Origin: Acanthosepion lycidas
Taxonomy: Eukaryota > Mollusca > Cephalopoda > Sepiida > Sepiidae
DNA: 64,000 bases
Direction: 5' to 3'
NCBI GenBank assembly: GCA_963932145.1
Contig: OZ010578.1
Location: forward strand, 42,430,404 to 42,494,403
Below, piece after piece: positions 43,985-55,265 of the stretch. Numbering within the stretch: position 1 is the first letter of the stretch; every line of letters begins with the position of its first letter. The position numbers and the translations under genes are program-made. The notes beneath the pieces were generated by a model. It searched no databases. It was not told where the DNA came from and was given only the letters and a program-made list of their open reading frames with translations.

Positions 43985-44185
43985 ATGATAAAAAAATATC
44001 CATGCTTGATGATGATAATAGAATTATCGAAAGTACTAGTATATCTACGGAACATCTTATTCATTTTACAATTTTTAAAAACAAGGATCGCGTCATTCAA
44101 CGAGTGGTTAGTAAGTTAATGCTTTATTAAATCTGAAGTGAATTCGCCATTAATTAAATTAACTTTACTGATTCATTCTTTTTAT
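43985..44185 (+). repeat. Dispersed repeat R3, copy 2
   Basis: Direct copy of 41555-41755, again ending before a (TA)n tract (44191-44247). Confidence 0.9.
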
Positions 44186-44190
44186 GACTA

Positions 44191-44191
44191 C

Positions 44192-44247
<56 letters not shown>
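44191..44247 (+). repeat. (TA)n microsatellite
   Basis: About 56 bp AT run. Confidence 0.97.
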
Positions 44248-44249
<2 letters not shown>

Positions 44250-44324
44250 CATGCATCAAAATACTTTTACAAACATTGGGGGCGGGTTCCTCACGCCAAA
44301 ACAAGATAAAATGTCCAAAAGGAC

Positions 44325-44900
44325 ATCGTTGTATCTTAATACACCAACTCATAGCAAAAGTTCAAAATGTCTCCCGCTTGCTTCTACACATGCATGGACC
44401 CGTCGTATCATTGACTGGCAGACCCTTTCAAATACTCCTACACAGTGTCAAATGGTTTCGTTGGCTCCCATGACACGTTTATGAAGCGTTTGTACATTAT
44501 CATTATCTGTTGCATAAACCAATTGTTTTAAGTGACGCCACAGATAAAATTCCAGTGGGTTGAAGTCAGAGGAACTAGTCTTCACCAACTTATTCATCTT
44601 TCATGGTAGAAGTCAGCCAGTGCATCGCAAACAATGTGAGTAAAATGCGCTGGAGTCCCATGATGCGTCTTCGTATTAGCAGGGGTACATCCTCTAGCAG
44701 GTCTGGAAGAATGTTCGAAATAAAGTCCCTGTAGAAAGCTTCTGTAAGACGTGCTAGGAGAACATATGGACCGAGCAGACAGTCACCTACAATTCCAGCC
44801 CACACATTAATTGTAAACTGATTCTGGTGTCTAACCTGAATTTTACCACGGGGATTCAGATCCCTCTATCAATACTGGTTCTGTAAATTTGTTATTCCAT
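44325..44900 (-). pseudogene. DDE (IS630/Tc1-type) transposase, C-terminal half, broken
   Basis: The minus strand reads FTINVWAGIVGDCLLGPYVL, then LARLTEAFYRDFISNILPDL and LEDVPLLIRRRIM (44650-44830). After frameshifts come SSDFNPLEFYLWRHLKQLVY, ATDNDNVQTLHKRV and VHACVEASGRHFELLL and a stop (44330-44560). These are the blocks around the second and third acidic residues of this transposase group. The 'HDGAPAHFS' block is degraded to an unreadable GLQRILLTLF-type stretch, and the N-terminal half is absent. Confidence 0.85.
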
Positions 44901-45820
44901 CTTTCTTTTCGAATCTGAATAGTACTTATTTTATTTTTCTTCTAGCATGTCAAGATAAAAGGTGAAATTAAATGTTGATTTTGAATTTAATCATCTATAC
45001 ATTAAATCATTTGTCTAATGTTCGCTGACTAAATCAATTATACCACGCCAATTTACTGCTCGTGAGGAGGTTAGTTAGCAAACCTATAGGATGAAAAATA
45101 ATAGGAGGAGTCAACAGCCAACTAACTAGAGATGTGTCTCAAGAAAATCACAGCGGAGAAGGAAATAGGAAAACGAAACGGCAAAATCAGAAATAAATCA
45201 CGAAAATTCCCAGAGAGATATCATAGATAATTAGGAGGAAAATAGAAAAACTGAGAATTAAAGTTAAATTAAACATATGAAATGAAGTTGAACCACGAAT
45301 GTATTCGGTCAAAAGTCATTAACTTTAGGATTTCGTATAGGTGGTCTTATTTTGTTTTGATTATGGAAAGCATTTACTTGGATTTCCGAACTGAAATCTG
45401 ATCGGAGGAATACATTCTAAATACTACGATGATAAACCATTAGGTATTTCCCCATTAAAAGCTGGAGATTTGAACTTGCGTTCCCCTAAGGGGAAACTGT
45501 CATTAGATCTAATGTGTTTTGACGTCTCAGCTACAGAGTGCGTTGATGAAAAAAAGATGAATAGTGCCTTAAAGAATGTATTTTTTTCTGACTTTCGAAA
45601 TAGACATATTTGCTCACTTTCGTATTCTAACGTAAACAAAGTAATTTGTTGGGATTTTTTTAATCCGACAGTTTTTTTTTATTAACTACAAGTTATTTTT
45701 AGTGGATAGTCGTATTTGAGTAGACGATTCATTTATGTATTAAACAATATATTTATTTGTTTTCATTTACCTGTATATTTATTTATTTTTCTCTACTGGT
45801 ATTTTTCATCTTTATTATCA
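44901..45820. other. Spacer
   Basis: Short ORFs only, no motif. 45060-45300 is purine-rich. Confidence 0.4.
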
Positions 45821-45822
45821 AT

Positions 45823-45907
45823 GCTCTCTGTAACCGAGAGGTTAAAACACGTCAGATCTAGTGACGGTTTTCCGTAGGGGTACGCAGGTTCAAATCCTAC
45901 CGGGAGC
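45823..45907 (+). tRNA. tRNA-like class II sequence, probably pseudogene or SINE head
   Basis: GCTCTCT (45823) can pair with CGGGAGC (45901) at six of seven positions. TAACCGAGAGGTTAA is A-box-like and GGTTCAAATCC is a perfect B-box. An anticodon-type stem CGTCA/TGACG (five pairs) closes the 7-nt loop GATCTAG. A long variable region suggests the Ser/Leu type. Faults: position 33 is A not T, the D-stem does not pair, there is one extra base before position 8, and one T-stem mismatch. I therefore doubt function. Confidence 0.5.
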
Positions 45908-45909
45908 TC

Positions 45910-46025
45910 ATATTTTTTTTCTAAAACGATTTCTCAAATATTCAGGAATCTTTCAACTTAGTGTCATTATCACCTTGCTTGGGGTGAATTGATTAAAACA
46001 TATGCATCGATAGCACAAAACATGG
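45910..46025. other. Spacer
   Basis: Nothing recognised. Confidence 0.3.
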
Positions 46026-46029
46026 AAGA

Positions 46030-46680
46030 AGAGATGGACTGTTTTATTGCACACTGGACAACGCAAAGTCTCAGTATTGCAAGGAAATTACGACCGTCGT
46101 GGAAGATCGGAATGCCAATATATAGAAAAGGAAAGATAGTGGAATGGTTGACAATATCGTATTAGGAACGCGTAATTAAAGTGAAGAAAAGAGGTCAAAT
46201 GCTGCCAGTTAGTATACATCACATTGTTTCAAAAACAACCATGACGCTTGCGGAGATGGGCAAGCCTAGAGTAGAAACGAAAAACCAGATCGACTATATA
46301 ACGATCAATAAAAGATTCAGTAAAATATATCTACTATAATCTGAGAATGAAACTAAAAGAATAAAAAAAAAAGCCAAAACAACACACAAATTGAAACACG
46401 AAAGACTCTTGAATTGCAAAAAATGGACATGGACATCTTTAAAAGCAAATAGAATGAACTAAATGGGAGTAGAATTTCAAAGTTGGATACAATAAGAGAA
46501 GATTTAGTAACATCAGCAAACGAGATCATCTTAAGTAAAACTAGACTAGGACAAAAAGAGTGGATGGAAGATGAAATGCTCTAGAGTATGAAAAGGAAAC
46601 AGCAAACAGTGCCGAGGTATGGTGCAGGTATGTGAAAAATAAAGGAATAAGAAGTAGCTAGAACGAATTAAATAAAGAAA
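46030..46680 (+). mobile_element. LINE-A endonuclease end and linker
   Basis: In broken frames: GNYDRRGRSE (GDFNA..G..NERG position), then KPRVETKNQIDYITINKRFS (about 46260-46320, the TKN.IDYI block of RTE-like endonucleases), and linker IREDLVTSANEIILSKTRLG with QKEWMEDEML. No reverse transcriptase follows; it grades into GA-rich DNA. Confidence 0.65.
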
Positions 46681-47008
46681 GAAAGAGAGAGAGAGAGAGA
46701 GAGAGACGGATGGAATGATAGAAAAAAAAGAAACAAACAAACAAAATGAATAAGAAATGTTGAAAAAGGTACATATGTGCCAAATAAAGGAATAAGAATT
46801 GGGAAGAAAGAAAGAAAGAAAATAAAAAAGAAAGGAAAGAATGAAAAAAATAAAAATAAAAGTAATAATAGAATGGGAAGAAATAAATAAATGTAAATAG
46901 AGAGAAAGAAAAATAATAAAATGTGATAAGAAAGAAAAAAGAAAGAAAAATAATAAGAAATGTTGAAAGATAAAGGAATAAGGAAGTGGAAGAAAAGAAA
47001 AACATTTT
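46681..47008 (+). repeat. Polypurine tract (plus strand A/G-rich)
   Basis: Dominated by GAAA, GAGA and AATAA; C and T are rare. Ends sharply near 47008, where the strand turns pyrimidine-rich. Leucine/phenylalanine-rich antisense frames are composition artefacts. Confidence 0.9.
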
Positions 47009-47017
47009 TCTTTCATC

Positions 47018-47052
<35 letters not shown>

Positions 47053-47240
47053 TACAATTCAGTCCCTTTCTTTCTTTCTTTCTTTCTTTCTTTTAAACAT
47101 TAGTTAAGTTTCTTTTATTCTTTTCCTTTTGTTTCTTCGTTTTCTTTTAAAAGCCAGCCTCTTTTTTTCTTTCTTTCTTTTAAATATTAGTTCAGTTTCT
47201 TCTTTTATTCTTATCCTTTTGTTTCGTTTAAAAAACAGCC

Positions 47241-47300
<60 letters not shown>

Positions 47301-47430
47301 TCCACGCCAAATTTTATTTCTTTATTTGTCACGTGTACATTTTCCACCATTTATTATTACTTTTCTTTCGTTGTTTCTTTTTTTGTTTGTTTCTTCCTTT
47401 TTATGTTTCTTTGTTTTTAAGCCATTATCT

Positions 47431-47494
<64 letters not shown>

Positions 47495-47640
47495 TACCTT
47501 CCCGTTTTTTCCTTTATTCCTTTCTTAAAAATCTTTCTTTTTATTCAATTTGTCTTTTTCTTTCATTTCTCAGTCATCCTGTCTTTTTTAATTTCTGAGT
47601 CTTTCTGTCTTTTTGTTTATCTCATTTCATTCTCTTCTTC
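47009..47640 (+). repeat. Polypyrimidine (TTTC)n domain
   Basis: TTTC runs at 47018-47052, 47066-47090, 47243-47302 and 47430-47496, separated by diverged TTTC-like spacers. 'CTTTTGTTTCTTCGTTTTC' and 'CTTTTGTTTCGTTTAAA' spacers show duplication. Confidence 0.9.
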
Positions 47641-48295
47641 TGCTTTATTTTTCTTTTTCTTTTCATTTGTTGACTGTTTTCCTTCTTCGTTTTTATTCTT
47701 CTCATTGATATTCATTTCTTCACCAGCAGCTATACCCAGCAGGTCGATCAGAAAAAGCGTTCAATTAGAATGGCGCAAAAGCAGCATCATATTTAAATGC
47801 AACATAGTCTATCTTCTTCAATTACTTTAAAATACTTTCATTAAAAACTTTTTTAAATAATGCAGTTACTGATATAACAGTACTCTATATTTATTCAATC
47901 AAAATTAGCCCAGAACATGAAGGGGTAAAACAGGCAACAATTCAGATCACAATTATTTTGGAGTTTTTAAAATTCAATTTGTAAATGTACTACCAGAGAT
48001 ATAAAAGATGATACATTTATAAAGCAATTGTTAAGTTTGATGAAAAACTGGTTGAAAGATCAATGAAAAATAAGAAGGAAACTAGTAAAAGTCGCCATTT
48101 TTCGCTATTTACGTGGGTTTTCACTGTATGGGTAGAATCAATTATCAAGTTAAGTGACTTAAACAATCAACTTTTTGTTGGCTACAATTGAATTAAGTTT
48201 GTATTAGATTGCTTGAAAATTGTGGAAGTTCTTAGCTTAAAATTTGTGTCGAAATAGATTTTTCGTTTTTCGCTGAACGCAGTGGCATAGAAATA
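47641..48295. other. AT-rich spacer
   Basis: No recognised element. Confidence 0.35.
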
Positions 48296-48299
48296 AAAA

Positions 48300-48590
48300 T
48301 GAAGTATCTATGAGCTCATAATGATGTAAGTAACCTACATACCAAATTTGAACGAAATCGGAGGAAAAAAGTTGAATTTATCGATTTTTGATCGGCTTTA
48401 TTGATTATTGACTTTTTTAAAAAAAATCAATTTTTTTACGCTAAGAACCTATCTCTTACATTGTACAGTGTATATGCCAAGTTTGGTCAAAATAGGTTGG
48501 ATGGATCTCGAGTGAACAGGTATCACACAGAGAGGCAGACGTACAGACACACAGACATCCTCTGTTTTATAGATATAGATGTTTATCTCA
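48300..48590 (+). repeat. Dispersed retroelement-type tail
   Basis: ACCAAATTTGAACGAAATCG and CCAAGTTTGGTCAAAATAGG are two versions of a block common before the CAGACA-rich 3' tails of some non-LTR elements. Here they are followed by CAGACGTACAGACACACAGA and GATATAGATG. The family is not named with certainty. Confidence 0.5.
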
Positions 48591-49877
48591 TTTTATTCTT
48601 TCTCTTTTTCCTCATTCTTTCTTTTTTTTTGTTTTTCTTTCAGTTTTACCTCTTTTTACTGATTCTTTGGATCTTTAGACAAATAAAAGATATTTATCTT
48701 GTAAATTTTTATTTATTTTGTCACTTCAATTCCACTTTTTTATTTGTCTATTTTCCACAAATTCTTTATTTTTATTCTTCAGGCTTTTAAATTTTTTCTT
48801 ATATTTTCTTTCTCCTTTTATTTGTTTTCTATCTCTTTTCTGCTTCTTTGTTTATGCCGTAACATAAGCAGAGTGTGTGTTGAGAATGCAGGAAGACACC
48901 TAACCGATTGCTCTCCCTGTAACTACGAGGGTAACAGACAGAGAGTTGGGGGAAAGAGACGGGAGTTAACATAAATAACACTCCCTCAGAAAACGCAATA
49001 ACTTTAGGAACAACCCGCCCACAGGGCCGACTTCATAAGACACCGTGTCTTGCTAACTGCTGTTTTCCCCGTTGCTTTTATTAGCTTTTGGCATCTTACA
49101 GAGATCCGGATCTTGACCAGTTGAAGAGAGGACCGTATCGAGATATGCCAAGCTGTTCCGCTGCTAACGAGGAAAACCCGGATGTAACTGCTGTTAAGAA
49201 ACATGTCTAAACGCATCCCGGAGCCTCTTTTGCGCTCTACCAACGCGCGTGCACTACAATTTGCAATCTTCTTTCCTAGTCTCTCATTCAACTTTTTTTT
49301 TCCTTCTACGCGTTTGCAGCAGACATTTTTCTCCTGCCTAATCTTTTTTCTTCATTTTTTTTCTGTATTTTTTCAATATCTTTACTGTCTGCTTTTTGTA
49401 ATATTTTTTAATTATCATTTCCTCCCGTTTCTTTTTTTTTTTTAGTTTAATATGATTTGTCTTTCATTTTCCTTCTTTTTGATTTTTTTCTTCTTTTTCT
49501 TTTTCTTTATCCTAATTTTTACATTTTTTCTTTTTTTTCCACGATCTAATCTCTTTATTTTCTTCGTCTATTATTTCCTTTTCGTTCTTTCTGCCTTTTT
49601 CTTTTTTTATTTATTTTTTTAAATTTCTCCTCTCTTTTCTTGCATTTATTCTTCGTTTCTTCGTCTTTTTTCTTTCTCTCTTTTCATCTTCTACCTTTTT
49701 TCATTTCCCCTTTTCTTTCCTTCTTTCTTTCAGTCTTTTTCTTTTCTCTCTCCATTTTTATTCTATATCTATTGCCCTTTCCTTGTAAGTATCCCATTTT
49801 TTGACCTTTATTCTTTGCTAGCATTTATCCTTCGTTTCTTCGTTTTTTTTCCTCCTTTTATCTTGTACCTTTTCCAC

Positions 49878-49916
<39 letters not shown>

Positions 49917-49920
49917 TGTA
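48591..49920 (+). repeat. T/C-rich low-complexity region
   Basis: Mostly pyrimidine, with an island at 48870-49290 of normal composition (short frames, no family). (TTTC)n at 49878-49917. Confidence 0.6.
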
Positions 49921-50685
49921 TTTGCCTCATCTATCCGAGGCTATTGTTTGACGTCATCGGGTCTAGCATCCAATCAAAACGCAAGCTGTAAAGGTAAAAA
50001 AACTTGATAGTCAGACTGTGTTGAACCCCCCCCCCAAAAAAAAAAAAACAAAAAACGGATAGACTTTTTTCACGACCCACAAACCGAAAAACTTCATCTA
50101 CATCATAGCAGCTGAGTTCGTATTTAGTTGCATTCATTCATTCTTTCATTCCTACTATATTTTCATCTTTTCTATTTCTTTTTTTTTTTTTTTTTTTGCA
50201 TAAAATTACCTATTTTTCATGTTAGATGATCCCAACACACACATAACATTACCTTTCTCCCAAGGAACTCAGCTTTTGGGGTCGATGGTCAAGATTTATC
50301 CCTACCATTGGTGTTGAACATTGTCGCATGTTATGTGTGTACCCCAAATTTTTTATTGATTGACAGATAAGATTAATACGAAAAAAAATAATTCAAATCA
50401 ATGTTTGAGCTAACAACAATTTACCAGCACACAAGAAATGACACGGGCAGCACAAGCCGTTTCGTTAGAAACAACAATAAATTTGATACTTAACGCACAG
50501 GAAAAGAATTACGCATGTTTAGTGGATTAAGTGCTAAATGATGGCCAATAATGTTTAAATTACCAATGAAAAGGAAGCATGCTTTTTACAATTAAATTTA
50601 TAATGCTGCACAAAAAAATGGAGCATTATAATTTTAATTGTAAAAACAAGAAAATACATAAAGTGAAAAAAATACATAAAGTAAA
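49921..50685. other. Spacer
   Basis: C run then A run at 50030-50050, T run at 50178-50198. No motif. Confidence 0.4.
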
Positions 50686-50689
50686 GAAA

Positions 50690-51120
50690 AATTTTTGGTT
50701 TACTTTGTTTTACGGTATATCAACCTCAATGGGTTATTTAATGCCAACAAGATTTTTATTGTTTGTAATATTTTTTTTCAAAGATGTATTGCTGGTAAAT
50801 TTTTTTCCAAAAATGTATTGCTGGTCATTTTTTTCCAAAAATACATTGCTGGTATTAAAACCTATTTTAGCCTTTGACCTCAGTTTGGGTATTAACTATT
50901 TGCCCATTGCTAGAAGCCTAACAGGTGCTACCACTCTTGGTCAGGGTGGACCTGGGAATACCAGCAAATAAAAGGTGAGACCGCACTTCTCAAAACCTCC
51001 TGATCAGTGGCCTTACTGCTGGGTGTTGTTTATCGTCATACCCAGGACGCGGATGTAGTTTATCGTCATACCCAGGACGCGGATGTAGTTTATGGTCATA
51101 TGCAGGATGCCTCGTTGGAC
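50690..51120 (+). repeat. Dispersed repeat R2, copy 2, with 28-bp end triplication
   Basis: Follows 4225-4680 in order. The end unit 'CGTCATACCCAGGACGCGGA' (28-bp period) occurs three times here (51032, 51060, 51088 variants) but less clearly in copy 1. Confidence 0.8.
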
Positions 51121-51435
51121 GATGGTGTTACTCACTTGCAGAGGTGCAGTTAGCGTATTCTGAATCGCCAGCCGACAGGTCATGTGAAGAAAAAGAAGAA
51201 TACTTCTCTGAATAGTTCCCAAAGAGAAAATTGGCTCACTTTTTTGTATGAGGAATCAGAGCAATTGCGATGAAAATGTTTGTAGAAAGGACAGCGGTAT
51301 CCGTGAACCACCCGTTTTTATTGACGACCCGAGAGATGAACACCTGTGGGCGAGCCTACGCTTGAGAGAAAACCATCGAAGAACAACATATATAAACAAA
51401 TAAATAGGGTAAATAATGATAAACAGAATTTTCTG
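51121..51435. other. Spacer
   Basis: Nothing recognised. Confidence 0.35.
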
Positions 51436-51439
51436 TTGG

Positions 51440-51530
51440 TTACACAGATTGATATACACCTGAAGAAGTCCGGAGGGCACAACGGTCGAAACGTTGTGAT
51501 AAAAACAACAAACACGTTACATTTTTTTTT
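51440..51530 (+). mobile_element. SINE S1 3' core fragment
   Basis: CACCTGAAGAAGTCCGGAGG then CACAACGGTCGAAACGTTGT matches 63466-63510. Confidence 0.7.
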
Positions 51531-51589
51531 TTTTATCAAATACAAGTTTTATCAGCATGCCTCCAAAGGAAAAAAATGCTTTCATTTAA

Positions 51590-52200
51590 CATCACAGAGA
51601 ACCATTTCTGTCTGCCATCAGCATGGATGATGTTAAACTCTAAGAGATCCAGAATTTACGCCTTCTTGGGCTCAAGTTTAAATGTGAAGTGACTATATCG
51701 AATCAACTGCAAGAAAAGATTTTCTCTCTAATACAGAGAAGTTTCGTTTTGAAACCGTTAAAGTTAACAGGCCATTCCTTGTCTCAGTTAACAACGAATT
51801 GTAGGACATTTATCACATTTTGGCAAGCGAAGTTTTATTTTCCATCAAACTTTTATGGACAGGTTGTAACTGCTGGATGCATAAATGTGCATACGTTTTA
51901 AGTACTGTAAATGAATAATATCCTGACAATCTCACCACATATATAACATTACTTTTTCTCTGGTGCCCCGGCCCCATGAATTTAAGCGTCCTACTAGATT
52001 GGCAACTAGGTCACATCGTTTACAGTTGAACTAGCTAAATGCAAACAATACTTTTACTCCAACAGTTTTCTCGTACTTCCCACCTGTCGAACTCCCTTCC
52101 GATTTCTTGCTTCCTCGATAACTACAATTTTCAAAAATTTAAATGCAACGTCAATCGTTATCTTCTGTCTTCTTGAATCCTGTTACTTTTAGTCTTTCCC
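51590..52200 (+). mobile_element. LINE-B 3' half, plus strand
   Basis: SAISMDDVKL and LRLLGLKFKCEVT near 51610-51690, then GAPAP.EFKRPTRLATRSH-type text at 51960-52030, and TFTPTVFSYFPPVELPSDFL-type end at 52050-52130, all in broken frames. Confidence 0.75.
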
Positions 52201-52480
52201 TCAATCCTTCTCTTTCTCAGTCTTTTTCACTTTCTGCTTCAATTTCACTCCATGTAACTGTTGTGGTGACCTCCCTCTAAAGGATCTATGTTGGATTCTT
52301 CTGCCTACTATAAGATTAGTAGGAGAGAAGGCCTTGCGGGGAACATGTTTGGTCATTATCGATGTGGGACGAGCATTTACACGTTGAATGCAACGCCGGT
52401 CAGGTCTTTTCAGCTGATTTGCCTCTTTCAGCTTGTTCATTTGTTCAACATACAGATTATCACTGACCGTTTGTTTTTTT
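52201..52480. other. Spacer between inverted LINE-B copies
   Basis: T run at 52470-52493 precedes the minus-strand copy. No gene. Confidence 0.35.
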
Positions 52481-52484
52481 TTTT

Positions 52485-52990
52485 GTTTTTTTTTAAGCAT
52501 TTCACCCCAAGCAAGGCGGGGAGCCACTAGGACGCAAGGGGTTACAGAAAATTTAGAGCAAGATCAGATAGAAGTGATAGAAGAAAGGATGAGTAGGACG
52601 GCAGTGGAAAGATCAAGGCAACTGGAGATGTCGATTGACATTACATTTGAATAGCTAGAGATTATAGCTCTCAGGAAAACTGGAATAGGGAAGGAAGTTC
52701 CACAGGCGAAAGGTGCGAGACATGAAGCTATTGGAGTAGAAGAGACGGCTACATTTAGGAGTTTCGACAGTGAAGGGGTGAGAGCGGGATGCCAACTCAT
52801 GACGTCTGGGAACCAGCGAATGCAGCTCCTCGGAGAAATTTCCATGAAAGTATTTGTAGAACAGACAGAGGGAGCCGAGGGGTGGGGGTGGCGCGATTCC
52901 TTTAATCAGAGCATGCACATTGGATCTCATCAAATAGAACAAGTCGGTCAGAACGTGGAGGATCTGTGAGTTCGAACTTCCCGTCCTTGA
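52485..52990 (-). mobile_element. LINE-B 3' half, minus strand
   Basis: Minus strand: LGSLCLFYKYFHGNFSEELH then SLVPRRHELASRSHPFTVET and FRLWNFLPYSSFPESYNL (52655-52880), the cleanest stretch of LINE-B. Inverted relative to 51590-52200. Confidence 0.85.
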
Positions 52991-53440
52991 AACGGGAAAA
53001 CAATTTCAGTGTCATTAATTCTGTCGGTAGTGAAGTCATCTCCGTACACATCACAAATGCCACGAGAAACTTTGGCAGTTTTGGGACCATGTTTAAAAGT
53101 AAAGCGAAGATGTCGAACTCGCTTATTCTTGTCTGCTTGCTCAAAGAGTATGGGGATTGTAGGACCACCCATTTGGTTTTGAAAAGAAAGAAGTAAAAAT
53201 ACCACAAGACAAATTCTTTAAGCTTCACAAAATCACAACTTTATGTACATATACACATATATTGGTACAGAATGAGAGATTGCTAAATATTGATGCATTT
53301 AGCAGTTAATGTGTCAGTTACAGAGGAATGTTTAAGAACGAAAGGAGGAGTATGAGCAAGGTTAGAAATGTGTTTATAAGTTTCTATCTGATCTCTTACT
53401 TGGTCTGGTCTGCTACGAATCTTGCTTGTGGAGATGGCGT
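52991..53440. other. Spacer
   Basis: Short overlapping frames on both strands, none recognised. Confidence 0.35.
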
Positions 53441-53489
53441 TCTTGCTTGAGTTCAGCTTCGAAAATTCTGGTTGTTCGGAAGCTATGTC

Positions 53490-53990
53490 TTTCTTAGTGT
53501 GCCCGTTTCGTAAATGGTTAAAGGACTCTATTCGGAAGCACTTTTTCTTTACCCGCTTCGTAAATGGTTGAAATACGTCCTCTATTCGGAAGCTATGGTC
53601 ACCGTCTAAGTCTGCCCGCTTCGTAAATGGCTAGAGATCTCTTTTGGGAAGCATTGGTCTTTATGTCTGCCCACTTCGTAAATGGTTGAAATACGTCCTC
53701 TATTCGGAAGCTATGGTCACCGTCTAAGTCTGCCCGCTTCGTAAATGGCTAGAGATCTCTTTTGGGAAGCATTGGTCTTTATGTCTGCCCACTTCGTAAA
53801 TGGTTGAAATACGTCCTCTATTCGGAAGCTATGGTCACCGTCTAAGTCTGCCCGCTTCGTAAATGGCTAGAGATCTCTTTTGGGAAGCATTGGTCTTTAT
53901 GTCTGCCCACTTCGTAAATGGTTGAAATGCGTCCTCTATTCGGAAGCTATGGTCATCGTTTAAGTCTGCCCGCTTTCTAAATCGTGGTGG
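53490..53990 (+). repeat. 118-bp tandem array built of two 59-bp halves
   Basis: TCTGCCCACTTCGTAAATGG starts at 53666, 53784 and 53902, exactly 118 bp apart. Each unit holds a half with GGTTGAAATACGTCCTC and ATTCGGAAGCTATGGTC, and a half with GGCTAGAGATCTCTTTTGGG and AAGCATTGGTC. About four units, copies nearly identical; the left edge (53500-53600) has an older variant with only one half type. Confidence 0.95.
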
Positions 53991-54595
53991 ACGCCCTTTC
54001 CTTATGAAGGCCCCCTCTCCTCCCCCCAGCGGTGATAACCTATATTTTCTATAATGGTTGTCTAATCTAAAAAAAATTTCAGTAACGTTAGACAACAGTT
54101 TCTCATGATGAAAGGAGTTAGTAAGAAACGAAAAACGCCCTCAAAGATTATTCTTCGAGATCATTCACAGAACATCAGAAAAAAATGAACGAATATATGC
54201 AATAAATTAATAGTATTATTAATCTGATTCCTTCCCCACAATTCATTAGAGTTTTAATTTCTCTTTTATGAGCCCTTGTCGCTTTTATTGTATTCGATAC
54301 TTCACTCATTTGGACGAACTTTTTCAAGTAGGTAATTCGACACTTTTATCGACTTTCTTACTTTTGTATCCTCCTGTGAATATTTCATTCTTTAAGATTT
54401 ATTTTCTCATATGTTGCTAAAATCTGTAATAATATTTCTCGCTGGTTTCTCAACATTCACTAACAGAACTACATCCTAGTTGCTTCAAGACTGTTTTTTT
54501 TTATCTGCGACGAAAGTGTCCAGCTTTCACTGGAAGTGGTAGACATGACTTAACTGTTTAGCAAACTTTTCTTTGTCTCTATTGTTATTTTCGAT
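53991..54595. other. Spacer
   Basis: No recognised element. Confidence 0.35.
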
Positions 54596-54599
54596 GCAA

Positions 54600-55265
54600 G
54601 CTACAAAACTAAAGCATTAACCCGAAAACTCGAGTCAGGTTGTAAAAAATCTATTGCTAAAGATGCTGAGAAAATATTTGGTTCATTCTACCACTCCAGT
54701 AACTATCTGACTTCCTCTGCTATCCTCTATCTTTACAAGAGCCAGATCAGACCAAAAATGTAGTATTACTTCTATATCCGGGCTGGAGCTAACCTGTCTT
54801 CTTGACAGAGTTCAGTAGCGTCCTTGTGGATGATGAATTATTATCCATCATCAAACCCTTTCCCATAGACGAAAAATCGCGAGCCACATTTGCTCTATCG
54901 CTTTTTCCATAGCCTGTGTTCGGACGAGCTACATTTCTTAATCTCACCAACTCTGACCTATAACTGGGATCAGCCATGCCACGTACAAAAGAGTGAATCG
55001 TCTACATTTCCTCCGTATTTCAATAGTAAGAAGTAATTTTCACAGACTCCCGACGGAGATCAGGCCGAAAATGGAATAATTCTGATATCTCTGGGTTGGA
55101 GCTGCACGATCTTCACTCTCCAATCTTGATAGAGTCCAGAAACGTCTACGCGACATTGTGGGTAATTTATTGTTTTCCACCCTACAACCCCTTTCCCCAC
55201 AGACGAAACGTAGCAAACCATTCGTCAATCTATCGCTAATTTAATGGAAGGCGAGTTCACAGCCA
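54600..55265 (+). mobile_element. LINE fragments (LINE-B relative), plus strand
   Basis: ESGCKKSIAKDAEKIFGSFY, AILYLYKSQIRPKM (about 54715-54765), SLFP/FGRAT, then GLELHDLHSPILIESRNVY and HRRNVANHSS (about 55098-55225). The order 'IYKSQIRP.MEYC..W.G' to 'PLSHRR.VA' fits the CR1/Jockey C-terminal region. The second half may come from a second copy. Many stops. Confidence 0.65.

Noticed and set aside
43769..44119. 116-residue ORF
   Set aside because: AT-rich, no recognised motif, and its 3' part is repeat R3.
47129..47830. Long Phe/Leu/Ser-rich ORFs on either strand (also 46546-47016)
   Set aside because: Products of (TTTC)n and GA-rich composition; no sequence other than low complexity.
53490..53990. 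CRISPR-like array
   Set aside because: Adjacent units are near-identical with no unique spacers, and the setting is eukaryotic.
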